From contig WPIF01000009.1 in NCBI GenBank assembly GCA_009773185.1, forward strand, positions 5,001 to 69,000: 64,000 nucleotides of DNA. The letters are read 5' to 3'. Positions 15,787-23,036 of this stretch are shown one piece after another. The translations under genes and the position numbers were made by a program. Under the pieces are notes generated by a model. The model was not told the DNA's origin and did not search any database. It worked only from the letters and a program-made list of their open reading frames with translations. The DNA comes from Nitrospirota bacterium. GTDB taxonomy: Bacteria > Nitrospirota > Thermodesulfovibrionia > Thermodesulfovibrionales > UBA1546. Every line of letters begins with the position of its first letter. The stretch's first letter is position 1.

Positions 15787-16319
15787 TGGCAACAATGAAT
15801 GAGATAGAGAAAAAGACAAAAGACTATGCAGCTGCCCGCGAGGTGCTCTCGCTCAGAGTGCAGAACCTTCACAACCAGATAGAGGCCGCCAAGAGGACAC
15901 TGCTTCCGGGCATCAAGAAGGCTGTTCAGGTTGCCTCTGAGAAAAAGGCCGCACTGAGCGAGGCAATAAAAGAATCCCCTGAACTATTCGACAGACCACG
16001 GACAGTAGTTATTAGCGGCATTAAAGTCGGACTTGAAAAAGGCAAAGGCAAAATCGAGTGGGAGGATGATGCTCAGGTCGTTAAGCTCATAGAAAAACAT
16101 TTCCCCAAACAGTCGGACATGCTCATTAAAACAACAAAGAAGCCCCTGAAAAAATCTCTCGCGCAGCTCTCGGTTGCCGAACTCAAAAAACTCGGCATCG
16201 TTGTGGATGAGACCGGAGACCAGGTTGTTATCAAAGGGACTGACTCTGATGTTGATAAATTGGTTAAGGCGTTTTTGAAAGAAGACGAGAACGAGGAAGT
16301 AAGAGAGGAGGCGGCGTGA
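15786..16319 (+). CDS. gam: Host-nuclease inhibitor protein Gam
   Basis: 177 residues with the Mu Gam layout: an N-terminal long coiled coil (RVQNLHNQIEAAKRTLLPGIKK), then the core strand region FDRPRTVVISGIKVGLEKGKGKIEW and the C-terminal EDDAQVVKLIEKHFP. Gam binds the ends of linear DNA as a Ku-like dimer and blocks RecBCD-type nucleases. The ATG overlaps the preceding stop. Confidence 0.88.
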   Translation: MATMNEIEKKTKDYAAAREVLSLRVQNLHNQIEAAKRTLLPGIKKAVQVASEKKAALSEAIKESPELFDRPRTVVISGIKVGLEKGKGKIEWEDDAQVVKLIEKHFPKQSDMLIKTTKKPLKKSLAQLSVAELKKLGIVVDETGDQVVIKGTDSDVDKLVKAFLKEDENEEVREEAA

Positions 16320-16510
16320 AAATCGGTGACGAAATATTATTGAGAGCTAAGGTTGTAGATTTCGATTCTAACCCACATGGCGCTGCAGTAAGGGTTCAGG
16401 TGATAGGGTATGACCCTGAAATATGTGTTGATTCGTTTATACATAACATTAGATTCTGGGTACATCGGCTTGATCAGCCTGCTGTTATTGTGGCAAAGGA
16501 GGCGGCGTGA
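16316..16510 (+). CDS. Small hypothetical phage protein (GTG start)
   Basis: 64 residues, beta-rich (GDEILLRAKVVDF, AAVRVQVIGY). The GTG start overlaps the gam stop within GAGGAGGCGGCGTGA. Ends AKEAA. Not recognised. Confidence 0.45.
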   Translation: MKIGDEILLRAKVVDFDSNPHGAAVRVQVIGYDPEICVDSFIHNIRFWVHRLDQPAVIVAKEAA

Positions 16511-16833
16511 AAAATAAAAGCGTGGATGTTCAGAAAAAATATAATAGGTGGGTCACCATCCGACTAAACATCAGAAGATATTGTCATATTGCAATCACAA
16601 AAGGGATGAAAGTCTTTTATTGGGGCAAGCCAGACATATGTGCGTGGTATGGAATGGTGCTTTTGGGGACTCATCAACAAATGCTAAAAACAGAGGATGC
16701 CTGGGTGAAAGCGGGCGGTCAATGGTATAGGCGTAAGCCGGGAGGCGCATGGGATGTGCCGGATACAGTTGAGGAAGTTAAAAAATGCGAGGCTACTTGT
16801 AACTATAAATGCAGATATAAGGAGGCGGCGTGA
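16507..16833 (+). CDS. Small hypothetical phage protein (GTG start)
   Basis: 108 residues with many aromatic residues (AWYGMVLLG, GGQWYRRKPGGAWDVPDT) and three Cys near the C-terminus (CEATCNYKC). Starts and ends with the same AAGGAGGCGGCGTGA junction as its neighbours. Not recognised. Confidence 0.45.
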   Translation: MKNKSVDVQKKYNRWVTIRLNIRRYCHIAITKGMKVFYWGKPDICAWYGMVLLGTHQQMLKTEDAWVKAGGQWYRRKPGGAWDVPDTVEEVKKCEATCNYKCRYKEAA

Positions 16834-17138
16834 GCAGCTACACAACAGACAAACATGAACATGACCGTTTTCTTTATTTAAAAGATGGATTTATGCACTT
16901 TGGATGTATAAATCCTTTTTGTATGCATGGGAATCCGGGGTTGCCCCATTACTGGAGGCTTCCGATGGATACCACGGATTGGTCTCTTTCCATCTCGCAT
17001 AAAGACCGGAAGCTCCACATTGTTGTTACCCTAAAAGTGTCAGGAAAAACCTTTAAGGCCGGAGAAGAGATAACGATAATTGCAGATGACAATCTTGAAT
17101 CCTGCAGTAAGGAATTCAAGAAAAGGTTCACGGTGTAG
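16830..17138 (+). CDS. Small hypothetical phage protein (GTG start)
   Basis: 102 residues, with a His/Cys-rich start (HFGCINPFCMHGNPGLPHYWRLP) and a beta-rich C-terminal half (LHIVVTLKVSGKTFKAGEEITII). It starts in the shared junction AAGGAGGCGGCGTGA. Not recognised. Confidence 0.45.
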   Translation: MSSYTTDKHEHDRFLYLKDGFMHFGCINPFCMHGNPGLPHYWRLPMDTTDWSLSISHKDRKLHIVVTLKVSGKTFKAGEEITIIADDNLESCSKEFKKRFTV

Positions 17139-17139
17139 C

Positions 17140-17688
17140 GTGAGACCGGCACATCTTAAATCAGCTGCGGAGCTCGGGGCCCATAAGCCGCATGGGACAC
17201 GCATGCGCTATATGGCAGGGTGCAAGTGCATGCTCTGCAGGGCAGCCAACAGCAGCTACGAGACAGGACGCGCTGCGCTCCGCAGGCAGGGGCTTGTTAA
17301 CGGCATCATCTCAGCTAAACGCGCTCAGGCTCATTTAGTGAAACTCTCGAAAATGGGAATAGGCAGGAGAGCCGTACATGCCGCATCAGGCGTTAATAAG
17401 TCAATAATCCGGCTTATAAGAAAAGGCACTCGCACTCATATCCGTAAAAATACAGAGAGACGTATACTCGCAGTCACTATAAGCGCAGCACGTCCGCATA
17501 CAGTCATAAGCGCAGCGCGTGTATGGGCGTTGATAAAAAAGTTGTTAAAGTCAGGATTTTCAAAACGCGCGCTTGCAATGAGACTCGGATATAAAAATTC
17601 TCTGCAACTTAATGAGAATCGTGTCATTGCGAAAAATGCGGTCAAGGTTTTCAGATTTTATAAATTGATAATGCAAGGAGGTGAATAG
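17140..17688 (+). CDS. HTH repeat protein with HGTR-CxCxxC motif
   Basis: 182 residues from a GTG at 17140, which is 1 base after the previous stop. The N-terminus has PHGTRMRYMAGCKCMLCRAAN, a Cys motif seen in phage and actinobacterial DNA-binding proteins. Two similar HTH-like units follow (KMGIGRRAVHAASGVNKSIIR and KSGFSKRALAMRLGYKNSL). Very basic, so likely a DNA-binding regulator. The frame is open further upstream but overlaps the previous gene. Confidence 0.55.
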   Translation: MRPAHLKSAAELGAHKPHGTRMRYMAGCKCMLCRAANSSYETGRAALRRQGLVNGIISAKRAQAHLVKLSKMGIGRRAVHAASGVNKSIIRLIRKGTRTHIRKNTERRILAVTISAARPHTVISAARVWALIKKLLKSGFSKRALAMRLGYKNSLQLNENRVIAKNAVKVFRFYKLIMQGGE

Positions 17689-17689
17689 G

Positions 17690-17989
17690 ATGAACACAAA
17701 AAAATTGGTTAATGAGGTGGCACGGATATCAGGCATAAAAAAAGCAGGTATAGGGCACATAATCAATACAGCAATCTATCTTGTCTATACGACCCTCAGC
17801 TCCGGAGAGGACGTAAAGTTAGCAGGTCTCGGCGTATTCAAGATTAAAAAGACCAAGGCTCGTACAGGCCGGAATCCGAAGACAGGTGAGGCAGTGCAGA
17901 TTCCTGCAAAAAAGAAGGTCACATTTACAGCAGCAAAGTTTTTGAAATCGTTAATTATGAAAGGAGGTAAAAAGGATGGAACCGATTGA
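17690..17989 (+). CDS. HU-family DNA-bending protein
   Basis: 99 residues with the HU/IHF fold signature (MNTKKLVNEVARISGIKKAGIG, VKLAGLGVFKIKKTKARTGRNPKTGE). The beta-arm contains GRNPKTGEAVQIPAKK. Host HU is needed to assemble the Mu transpososome, so a phage copy beside transposition genes could serve that step. The ATG follows GGAGGTGAATAGG. A GTG 9 bases upstream lies inside the ribosome binding site and is rejected. Confidence 0.88.
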   Translation: MNTKKLVNEVARISGIKKAGIGHIINTAIYLVYTTLSSGEDVKLAGLGVFKIKKTKARTGRNPKTGEAVQIPAKKKVTFTAAKFLKSLIMKGGKKDGTD

Positions 17990-18299
17990 CAGAAAATTTG
18001 TATTCCACGCGATATGCATAGAGCATAAGCATGAACATTCGCATCAAGATGCTATGGTCTTCCTTGCGAAAGACAAGGCATTACCCGAGACGCTTAAGTT
18101 CTATTATCAGGAATGCTATCGTCTCGGCGCAAAACCTGAGCAACTCGAAGGGATAAGACTTTTAATAGAGCGCGTTGAGCGTTATCAGGTAGAGAACGCT
18201 GAGAAGGTAAAGGTTGCCGACATAGATATTCCTGAAGGTGCGGAAATTCTTTTGCCGAATGACAAACTAAAACACTATAACGAGGGGTCGAAAGGTTAA
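17976..18299 (+). CDS. Small hypothetical phage protein
   Basis: 107 residues; starts within the end of the HU gene with AAAGGAGG before it. It has a His-rich segment (CIEHKHEHSHQD) and a helical middle (LKFYYQECYRLGAKPEQLEGIRLLIERVERYQ). Resembles small conserved Mu-phage early proteins but is not identified. Confidence 0.5.
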   Translation: MEPIDRKFVFHAICIEHKHEHSHQDAMVFLAKDKALPETLKFYYQECYRLGAKPEQLEGIRLLIERVERYQVENAEKVKVADIDIPEGAEILLPNDKLKHYNEGSKG

Positions 18300-18306
18300 A
18301 GCCGAA

Positions 18307-18327
18307 ATACCCCACAGTGTGGGGTAT
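18307..18327. repeat. Perfect palindrome ATACCCCACA-G-TGTGGGGTAT
   Basis: 10-bp arms around a single central base, directly downstream of the 17976-18299 gene and upstream of the next. No T-run follows, so a binding site is more likely than a terminator. Its CCCAC/GTGGG arms recall the palindromes at the left end. Confidence 0.6.
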
Positions 18328-18376
18328 CTGTCCGTAATGCGGTTACTGAGGAGGCTAAGGATGAATGGAGATGACT

Positions 18377-18592
18377 ATGAGCGAAAAAGAAAAAGCTGAA
18401 AACGTGGCACGGCCCCGGCGAGTCGCGCTGGATATATTTATTGTGGCCTGTATTGTCATTGTCTCTTATTGCTTTGGAGCTTGGATAGGGTACGAGAATG
18501 GCGTGAAAGACCAAGCCATTAGAGATATGATCCAATATCAGAAAGACTGGCCGGACGAAGTGAAAGCGATTAAGGAAATGGTGTGCCCGTAA
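18377..18592 (+). CDS. Small single-pass membrane protein
   Basis: 71 residues from MSEKEKAEN. One hydrophobic span (LDIFIVACIVIVSYCFGAWIGYENG) with a positively charged N-terminal flank (ARPRRVA). Starts at 18365 or 18371 are also possible. Unknown role. Confidence 0.45.
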   Translation: MSEKEKAENVARPRRVALDIFIVACIVIVSYCFGAWIGYENGVKDQAIRDMIQYQKDWPDEVKAIKEMVCP

Positions 18593-18594
18593 CC

Positions 18595-18780
18595 ATGAAA
18601 ATTGAAAAAGATATATCTTCCTGCTCCGAATGCAAGAGCTCCTGCAAGTGTGGGATGAAGAGTCCGATGCATGCGCACTCTACCACCCCTTTTTCCCCTC
18701 CTAATCAAGGCGGGGAGATAGATGCGACTGTGATATTGTTGTGTCAGTGGTGCAGCGAGAACAAGGATGAAGGACATTAG
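18595..18780 (+). CDS. Small Cys-rich protein carrying a repeat
   Basis: 61 residues. CSECKSSCKC forms a compact Cys cluster, with CQWC near the C-terminus. The centre (TTPFSPPNQGGEI) is read from a C-rich palindromic repeat. Not recognised. Confidence 0.42.
   Translation: MKIEKDISSCSECKSSCKCGMKSPMHAHSTTPFSPPNQGGEIDATVILLCQWCSENKDEGH
18680..18720. repeat. C-rich palindromic repeat inside a small gene
   Basis: TACCACCCCTTTTTCCCCTC followed by CTAATCAAGGCGGGGAGATA. The same family as 15149-15187, in the opposite orientation, read in frame. Confidence 0.65.
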
Positions 18781-19174
18781 CGGGAACCAGATAGGGTTTG
18801 ATTTTACACAACCGCCCCGGCCTGCGGCCACCCCGCCTTATCAATGCGGGGAGCTTACAAACGAGGAGATGGAGATTTTGAGATTGTTACAGAGAGGGAA
18901 AGAAAATGCAGTGAAGGAAAAGACGCTCGCAGCGGCAACAGGGATGAAGGGCGTTGCAGTGAGAGAAAAAATCAGGCACTTGATTATGGATCACGGCGTT
19001 TTAATTGCATCATGTGACGCAGGTTTCTTCATAGCTGAGACAGAGGATGAAATCAAGGCAGCAACCCGCAGCCTCAGGCACAGGGGAATCATGATTTTAA
19101 TGCGGGCAGCCAAGCTGCAAAAGATTTCATTAGAGGATATTTTTCATCAGGCGAGGATTGAGTATGGAGCGTAA
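18767..19174 (+). CDS. Winged-helix-like phage protein
   Basis: 135 residues. LTNEEMEILRLLQRGKENAVKEKTLAAATGMKGVAVREKIRHLIMDHG reads as a winged helix used for DNA binding, followed by LIASCDAGFFIAETEDEIKAA. This pattern occurs in small phage replication or regulatory proteins. The N-terminal RPAATPPYQCGEL segment is supplied by a repeat. Confidence 0.52.
   Translation: MKDISGNQIGFDFTQPPRPAATPPYQCGELTNEEMEILRLLQRGKENAVKEKTLAAATGMKGVAVREKIRHLIMDHGVLIASCDAGFFIAETEDEIKAATRSLRHRGIMILMRAAKLQKISLEDIFHQARIEYGA
18811..18855. repeat. C-rich palindromic repeat inside a small gene
   Basis: CCCCGGCCTGCGGCCACCCC and then GCCTTATCAATGCGGGGAGC. The same two-part layout recurs at 22131-22224. Confidence 0.65.
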
Positions 19175-19334
19175 AAAAGAGAAGCTTTTTAAAGCAGTTC
19201 AGCGGAAATGTTCTATGCGGGATGAAAAAGGTATTTGCAAGGGGACGCTGCGAGGGCTTCGATGTGATGAGGGTATGTGCGATAGAATTAATGCCCAATA
19301 TGAGATTGAAGAGAGGATTAAATATGGAGTATAA
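19164..19334 (+). CDS. 56-residue Cys-containing protein
   Basis: Starts inside the end of the previous gene. Cysteines in KCSMRDEKGICKG and RCDEGMC suggest a small metal-binding protein. It overlaps the next gene by 11 bases. Unknown role. Confidence 0.42.
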   Translation: MERKKEKLFKAVQRKCSMRDEKGICKGTLRGLRCDEGMCDRINAQYEIEERIKYGV

Positions 19335-19524
19335 GCAGAAATTTGAAATATATTATTCCATCGCCTGCAAACACATGATCGAATGCACGGCCAAAAGGCC
19401 GAAGGGATTATTAGGTATAAGGGTTGATGATGATATATGGGCGCGCAGATATCGCGCTTGGGATAAGGCGGCAATGGATGTACTACACCGGATAGTAAGG
19501 GGCATGGGATATGGGCGAGATTAA
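19324..19524 (+). CDS. Small hypothetical phage protein
   Basis: 66 residues from MEYKQKFEIYY; helical, charged, no motif recognised. It overlaps genes on both sides, typical of a tightly packed phage operon. Confidence 0.42.
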   Translation: MEYKQKFEIYYSIACKHMIECTAKRPKGLLGIRVDDDIWARRYRAWDKAAMDVLHRIVRGMGYGRD

Positions 19525-20062
19525 ATGCCGCCTCTGCGGCGGAGAAACGAATGATAAGGAGTTTTGTATTGTATGCCGTAAATTCCGAGCGGATGAAGTC
19601 GAGGCATTACATAAAATTGATAATCCAAAGGGGACAGGCTTGAAGAAAGCTGCGGCGGTTGGAAGGTCGAACAAGGCGAACTTAGCTGACGAATGCCCCA
19701 TAACAAACACAATGCCGGCCGGGCCTCGGGTTATCTCCCGGCCGGAAAATAAAAACACAGGAGGTGTGAAGGTGAAAGGATTCAGAGAATGTCCGGCGTG
19801 CAATACGCTGAATGGAACAAAGTTGAAGGCATGCAAAGCCTGCGGAGAGGTGTTCACTATGAAAGCAACGGTTAAGAAAAAGAAATTCGGTCGGCCACAA
19901 AAGTCTGTCATTCCCGCGAAGGCGGGAATCCAACAAAACAAAAGAGGCAATGGCGACTATGACGGCATCATGCTGAAACTTATCACCAGAAAAAGCGAGT
20001 ATCAGCAGAAAGTCACAGAGATAGACAGCGCAATCGAGGTATTGAAAAAATATGCAGCATAA
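19511..20062 (+). CDS. Double zinc-ribbon phage protein
   Basis: 183 residues with two zinc ribbons: CRLCGGETNDKEFCIVC at residues 6-22 and CPACNTLNGTKLKACKAC at about 94-111. The segment SVIPAKAGIQQNK near 132-144 is a repeat insertion. The C-terminus is a coiled coil. Function unknown. Confidence 0.5.
   Translation: MGEIKCRLCGGETNDKEFCIVCRKFRADEVEALHKIDNPKGTGLKKAAAVGRSNKANLADECPITNTMPAGPRVISRPENKNTGGVKVKGFRECPACNTLNGTKLKACKACGEVFTMKATVKKKKFGRPQKSVIPAKAGIQQNKRGNGDYDGIMLKLITRKSEYQQKVTEIDSAIEVLKKYAA
19907..19932. repeat. GTCATTCCCGCG-family repeat, first half only
   Basis: ATTCCCGC/GCGGGAAT hairpin, read in frame as VIPAKAGIQ. The second hairpin of the full unit is absent. Confidence 0.75.
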
Positions 20063-20074
20063 GGGAGGCAATAA

Positions 20075-20218
20075 ATGAAACAATGGCTTAAACAATTTTT
20101 AAGCGATTATATTCATATGACCCAAGGGGAATTACTCCTGAATTATTGGCATGTCTGGCTGCTGCTTTTTATTATTTGCTATGTCGTGATATGCAAACTG
20201 AGGAGGACAGAAAAATGA
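20075..20218 (+). CDS. 47-residue membrane protein
   Basis: A short frame with GGGAGG before it, an amphipathic N-terminal half and one transmembrane span (VWLLLFIICYVVICKLRR). It overlaps the next gene by ATGA. A holin-like role cannot be excluded, but it is away from the lysis genes. Confidence 0.45.
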   Translation: MKQWLKQFLSDYIHMTQGELLLNYWHVWLLLFIICYVVICKLRRTEK

Positions 20219-20568
20219 TTAGAAAAATTTTCATTTTTTGCTCTGTTTCGCTGCTGCTCTTTTGCTCTGCAGCTGCAGCTGCTCACTTATATCCAGAAAA
20301 GGATTATCAAAGAAAATGGTGCGCCGAGCATAACGGCGTTACGGAGCATGTTCTCGATGACGACGCGCGCGTTGACTGCCTTACGGATGAATATGCCATT
20401 GAGTTTGATTTTGCTTCCAAGTGGGCAGAGGCGATAGGCCAGTCCCTATATTATGCGGAGAAGACCGGCAAGAAGCCGGGCATTGTTTTAATCCTCGAAA
20501 AAGACGGAGATAAGAGGCATTTAAGGAGGCTTTTAAAGGTGTCTGAAAAATATCATATCAGGGTCTAG
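20215..20568 (+). CDS. Exported nuclease-like protein
   Basis: 117 residues. Residues 1-23 form a signal peptide (MIRKIFIFCSVSLLLFCSAA). The mature part has D54 (RVDC), E63-F-D65, K69 and a Q76-S-L-Y-Y motif, followed by the strand GIVLIL. This arrangement resembles the core of PD-(D/E)XK nucleases, although the lysine is displaced from the usual EXK. Two Cys (C36, C55) could form a disulfide in the periplasm. It is coupled to the small membrane protein upstream. Confidence 0.55.
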   Translation: MIRKIFIFCSVSLLLFCSAAAAAHLYPEKDYQRKWCAEHNGVTEHVLDDDARVDCLTDEYAIEFDFASKWAEAIGQSLYYAEKTGKKPGIVLILEKDGDKRHLRRLLKVSEKYHIRV

Positions 20569-20594
20569 ACAATGAAGCCGGGAGATTTGAGAAA

Positions 20595-21089
20595 ATGATA
20601 GCGACAACAATCAAGAAACAATACCTCGATGATATCGAGGCGAGAAAGAAGCCGGTAGATTACAGGGCATGCAATGAATTCTGGAAAAAGAAGATTGAGG
20701 GCAAGCGTCACGGAGCGATATTATTCTTGTGCGGCCAGAGGTGCAGGGCTTTTAAAATCAAAAAAATAACCGTTGTCCCCACACCGGAGGAGCTGAGGCA
20801 CGTAATCAGCACACCGACATCTTATGCCATCCACTTGGGGGGGGCATATCACTGGCCGAGGCAGATAGAAATGTTTAAGAAGATGGGCGTTATAGAATTT
20901 GCAGAAAAGTTTTTCCCTGAATTCCGGCTTAATCTATACCAGAAAAAACTTTTAAAAGCGATTGAGAAAGAAGAGGTAAGGCATGGAGCCAGAGGCTACG
21001 GGAAAACAACCTGCTGGAAGATATATGGCTCATATTTAAAATCCAGAAAAACCAGGGCGTTTCTGGACCATGGAGCTATGGAATTATAA
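20595..21089 (+). CDS. ASCH/PUA-like domain protein
   Basis: 164 residues. The N-terminal half (MIATTIKKQYLDDIEARKKPVDYR, then GAILFLCGQRCRAFKIKKITVV) fits the ASCH/PUA-like fold of RNA-binding or nucleotide-related proteins. The C-terminal part is basic and helical. Single ASCH-type proteins are common in phages; the role is unknown. Confidence 0.5.
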   Translation: MIATTIKKQYLDDIEARKKPVDYRACNEFWKKKIEGKRHGAILFLCGQRCRAFKIKKITVVPTPEELRHVISTPTSYAIHLGGAYHWPRQIEMFKKMGVIEFAEKFFPEFRLNLYQKKLLKAIEKEEVRHGARGYGKTTCWKIYGSYLKSRKTRAFLDHGAMEL

Positions 21090-21090
21090 T

Positions 21091-21408
21091 ATGGACTGGA
21101 TCAAGGAAATAGGCGAAGAAAAAATCAGGGCAATATTAGAGAAAGATGTGGCGCTGATCTATCAGGAGTGCGGGCTTGATGTTCTTCTCGTGCTTTGGCA
21201 AAAGCTCAAAGGATTGAATCTATATATCAGCGAGGCTGCGCTTTTTGAATTGAAGCGCATATATATCAGGGGACATTATAATCCCAACGACCCGCACGGC
21301 ATGAAACTCCTCGCAGTTAAATTGGATTGCAGCCAGAAGTTTGTTCAGGAAGCCCTTGCAACGACAGACGAGAAAGGTGATGACCCCAGACAGGGGAAAC
21401 TGATATAA
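21091..21408 (+). CDS. Mor-like transcription activator
   Basis: 105 residues from MDWIKEIGEE (a Met 21 bases upstream overlaps the previous gene). The layout matches Mu Mor/C: a dimerisation helix (GLDVLLVLWQKLKGLNLYIS) and a C-terminal HTH (MKLLAVKLDCSQKFVQEAL), with a conserved GLxLYI turn. Mor switches on middle/late transcription. Its place at the end of the early block and before the late genes supports this. Confidence 0.7.
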   Translation: MDWIKEIGEEKIRAILEKDVALIYQECGLDVLLVLWQKLKGLNLYISEAALFELKRIYIRGHYNPNDPHGMKLLAVKLDCSQKFVQEALATTDEKGDDPRQGKLI

Positions 21409-21430
21409 TGGAAACAAGGAGGTAAATGAT

Positions 21431-21613
21431 ATGCAGGGGGAAGAAATGATAGAATTTAAAATGATGGGTAAAGCAATGACCTGGGGTGAATTCAAAAAAG
21501 CGGTAGAAGGCGCCGGAGTAATAGATTCTTATTTAATTGACTATATCGATTTTAACTGGGAAGTTGATAAAATACTCGTAGACCACAAAAAGAAAAATTT
21601 CAGCATCACTTAA
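21431..21613 (+). CDS. Small hypothetical phage protein
   Basis: 60 residues after a clear AAGGAGG; acidic, no motif. Its stop overlaps the stop of the minus-strand gpG-like gene, so this is the convergent junction of the inverted packaging block. Confidence 0.45.
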   Translation: MQGEEMIEFKMMGKAMTWGEFKKAVEGAGVIDSYLIDYIDFNWEVDKILVDHKKKNFSIT

Positions 21614-22152
21614 TCCTTCAATAAATAATCCCTTGCCGCATCTTTAATTTTTTCCTTGCCTCCATCAGTAATTATCATGAACGGCCTCGCAGGAATCTTC
21701 ATATGCCGGGTGTGCGCCTTTGAGGTTCCGATGCCTTTGGCAATAATCTTTTTCCCGCTCTTTACATCTCTGGACTTCACCTTCGTTGTGTGCTGCTTGA
21801 CATTGACAGTTTTATCTACTCCGTAGTGCTGCGCTGCGGCATAGATTTTGTTTGAACCTACAACAGATTTGTCATTATCGGAATCAGCTGATATCTTTGC
21901 AAGCTGGCCTGACTTATGAAGGGTCTTGCCTCCCTCTTTCTCTGCCCGCTTTGATTTCTCCCATTGTGTAGGACGTCCTTCCTGCTCGAAGTTTTGTTCG
22001 ACTTCGTCTTTCATTATCCCGGCGATGTTGCGCATAAGAGGGCGTTTGTCTTTGCACTTATGACTGACTTTGGTCAGGAGCTCGTGGATTGCACGGTCTT
22101 CGACTTTCAGTTCGATTGCGTCAGGCACAATACCACCCCGGCCTTCGGCCAC
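21610..22152 (-). CDS. Virion morphogenesis protein (Mu gpG/gp31-like)
   Basis: Up to 180 residues. RPLMRNIAGIMKDEVEQNFEQEGRPTQW, LHKSGQLAKIS and HMKIPARPFM are hallmarks of the phage virion morphogenesis family. The first possible start is a GTG inside a palindromic repeat; a GTG at 22128 (VPDAIELKV) would drop eight repeat-encoded residues. It is last in the inverted packaging block, as gp31 follows gp30 in Mu. Confidence 0.82.
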   Translation of the reverse strand: MAEGRGGIVPDAIELKVEDRAIHELLTKVSHKCKDKRPLMRNIAGIMKDEVEQNFEQEGRPTQWEKSKRAEKEGGKTLHKSGQLAKISADSDNDKSVVGSNKIYAAAQHYGVDKTVNVKQHTTKVKSRDVKSGKKIIAKGIGTSKAHTRHMKIPARPFMIITDGGKEKIKDAARDYLLKD

Positions 22153-22224
22153 CCCTCCTAAAATAGGCGGGGATATTTTTTTTAAAAGCTCCCCTCCTTG
22201 ATAAGGAGGGGTAGGGGTGGTTGA
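22131..22224. repeat. Composite C-rich palindromic repeat
   Basis: Part one reads CACCCCGGCCTTCGGCCACC and CCTCCTAAAATAGGCGGGG; part two is CTCCCCTCCTTGATAAGGAGGGG. It covers the intergenic gap and the start of the gpG-like gene and carries AGGAGGGG before that start. Confidence 0.75.
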
Positions 22225-22232
22225 TTAATGGA

Positions 22233-23009
22233 TTACAATTTTCTGATATCAGAATCATACCCTTTCATATCAGGCGTCCAGGCTGCCTTGCCGGGATTAT
22301 AATCCCATCCAACGTCAGGAGATATCTTATACCCGGTGAAAGGATCCGTATATCTTGCCACTTCCACAAGCTCGCCTGTTTTTTTCGATACAAGCATTTC
22401 AACTTTGTCCATCCTGCCCTCGGATGATTCGATATCCAGCCCGTACTCTTTGATGTCCTGCCTGCTCACGGCGCGCACGCGGCACCTGCAGCGGAAGCCG
22501 TTTGGCGGATAAAAGGAATTCCAGAACGGATCGTCATACCTGAAGACCTTTCCGTTCAATGCAGCATGCGCCGGCCGCGTTTTGGAATCCCTTAGAGCAA
22601 CGTACATCCAGTAAGGCCGGTTATCTACGTTGGCGATATCGAATTTATACCTGCCGACATTAAGCGCAGTCTGCATATTGACCTCGTAGATTGTCTTCAT
22701 GCGCCATGGCTCTGCAAGCTTCATGGTCTCCATGTCCACGCCTGAGGGCCCCCAGCCTTTTCTCGCGAGTGTAGGCAGCAGGTCTTTTTTGAATTGTTGT
22801 AAAGTTGTGCCTTCCTTCAGGGCTTTCTGAATTGAATTTCTGATGTCCTCGAGGATATCCATCCGGGTGACCTTAGCGACTGTGAAGGCTTTGGCGTGAG
22901 CTTCCTGCCAGATGTCATACCAGTCCCATGAAATAGCAAAGCCCTTGCTTTTGAAATATTCTATTGCCTTCTCAGGAGGAAGGCCGAAGATATATTTGAG
23001 ATCAATCAT
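22233..23009 (-). CDS. Mu F-like minor head protein (gp30)
   Basis: 258 residues. The Mu F/SPP1 gp7 family signature is clear: TIYEVNMQTALNVGRY, LRDSKTRPAHAALNGKVF and FYPPNGFRCRCRVRAV. This protein sits at the portal and assists head assembly. The ATG (23007-23009) lies in the first bases of a CATAGGTCATA-type repeat. Confidence 0.9.
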   Translation of the reverse strand: MIDLKYIFGLPPEKAIEYFKSKGFAISWDWYDIWQEAHAKAFTVAKVTRMDILEDIRNSIQKALKEGTTLQQFKKDLLPTLARKGWGPSGVDMETMKLAEPWRMKTIYEVNMQTALNVGRYKFDIANVDNRPYWMYVALRDSKTRPAHAALNGKVFRYDDPFWNSFYPPNGFRCRCRVRAVSRQDIKEYGLDIESSEGRMDKVEMLVSKKTGELVEVARYTDPFTGYKISPDVGWDYNPGKAAWTPDMKGYDSDIRKL

Positions 23010-23036
23010 AGGTCATACAGGTCGTATAAGACCTAT
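23007..23036. repeat. CATAGGTCATA-family repeat
   Basis: CATAGGTCATACAGG and TCGTATAAGACCTAT; ends are inverted (ATAGGTC / GACCTAT). Fills the gap between portal and F-like genes and includes the start codon of the latter. Confidence 0.8.
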
